Source: Microbacterium fluvii
GTDB lineage: Bacteria; Actinomycetota; Actinomycetes; Actinomycetales; Microbacteriaceae
Length of the DNA stretch: 64,000 bases
Assembly (NCBI RefSeq): GCF_025515205.1
Contig: NZ_JAOPFX010000001.1
Location: 1,736,001-1,800,000 of the forward strand
Reading direction: 5' to 3'
In this document: positions 63,999 through 64,000 of the stretch, in pieces
Numbering within the stretch: position 1 is the stretch's first letter
Layout of the letters: every line of letters starts with the position of its first letter
The notes under the pieces: model-generated
Told to the model about the DNA's origin: nothing
Databases searched by the model: none
Seen by the model: the letters and a program-made list of their open reading frames with translations, nothing else
Translations under genes and position numbers: made by a program

Positions 63999-64000
63999 CG

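Overview
The window is very GC-rich, gene-dense actinobacterial chromosome. Gene content and order point to Microbacteriaceae, most likely Microbacterium or a close relative: rpsB-tsf-pyrH-frr-cdsA, rpsP-KhpA-RimM-TrmD, rplS-lepB-rnhB-DUF2469, UPF0102-YifB-DprA, and many GTG starts with 4-base ATGA/GTGA overlaps. Genus level is inference. I saw no rRNA, tRNA, CRISPR array, insertion sequence or prophage, and no gene-free stretch longer than 300 bases.

Layout. 1-2 kb: 3' part of glgB. 2-8.3 kb: thioredoxin/TPR protein, a large membrane protein, an AI-2E-type permease, a hydrolase and a lytic-transglycosylase-like protein. 8.3-12.6 kb: DivIVA-domain protein, cdsA, frr, pyrH, tsf, rpsB (minus strand). 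12.9-18.4 kb: M23 peptidase, DUF3060 lipoprotein, XerC, UPF0102-YifB-DprA, DUF2469. 18.4-21.8 kb: rnhB, lepB, rplS, map. 21.8-28.1 kb: glgX-treY-treZ, converting glycogen ends to trehalose. 28.1-30.1 kb: trmD-rimM-khpA-rpsP. 30.3-34 kb: YbdK-type ligase, TrmH-type methyltransferase, sirtuin, histidine phosphatase. 34-44.5 kb: a branched-chain amino acid/leucine degradation region: bkdA-bkdB-bkdC with a divergent Lrp/AsnC regulator, and carboxylase beta and alpha subunits, acyl-CoA dehydrogenase, MaoC and CitE with a divergent TetR regulator. 44.9-49.5 kb: EamA exporter/CGNR pair, hydrolase, exonuclease, rpmE2, ABC ATPase. 49.5-52 kb: divergent glgA/glgC. 52-56.2 kb: serB-like phosphatase, hydrolase, fabG, DUF4190, DUF3099, SURF1. 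56.4-58.8 kb: ABC-F protein and bioY. 58.8-63.7 kb: siderophore-iron ABC transporter plus siderophore-interacting protein behind a DtxR/IdeR-type iron box. The window ends inside an MFS transporter.

How the genes connect. GlgC, GlgA and GlgB make alpha-glucan; GlgX, TreY and TreZ dismantle it to trehalose. Bkd makes branched acyl-CoAs; the acyl-CoA dehydrogenase, biotin carboxylase and CitE can carry isovaleryl-CoA to acetyl-CoA and acetoacetate, with the MaoC protein as the likely hydratase because no classical one is present. BioY supplies biotin, which the carboxylase needs.

Most of the window is ordinary housekeeping. The unexpected structure lies in non-coding and repeat-derived sequence. 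A palindromic repeat occurs twice, each time between convergent genes. Repeat-like sequence forms part of the carboxylase alpha subunit, at its N-terminus and in its interdomain linker. Many first genes have a -10-like hexamer 6-9 bases before the start codon, which suggests leaderless mRNAs. I did not find a clearly new multi-gene system.
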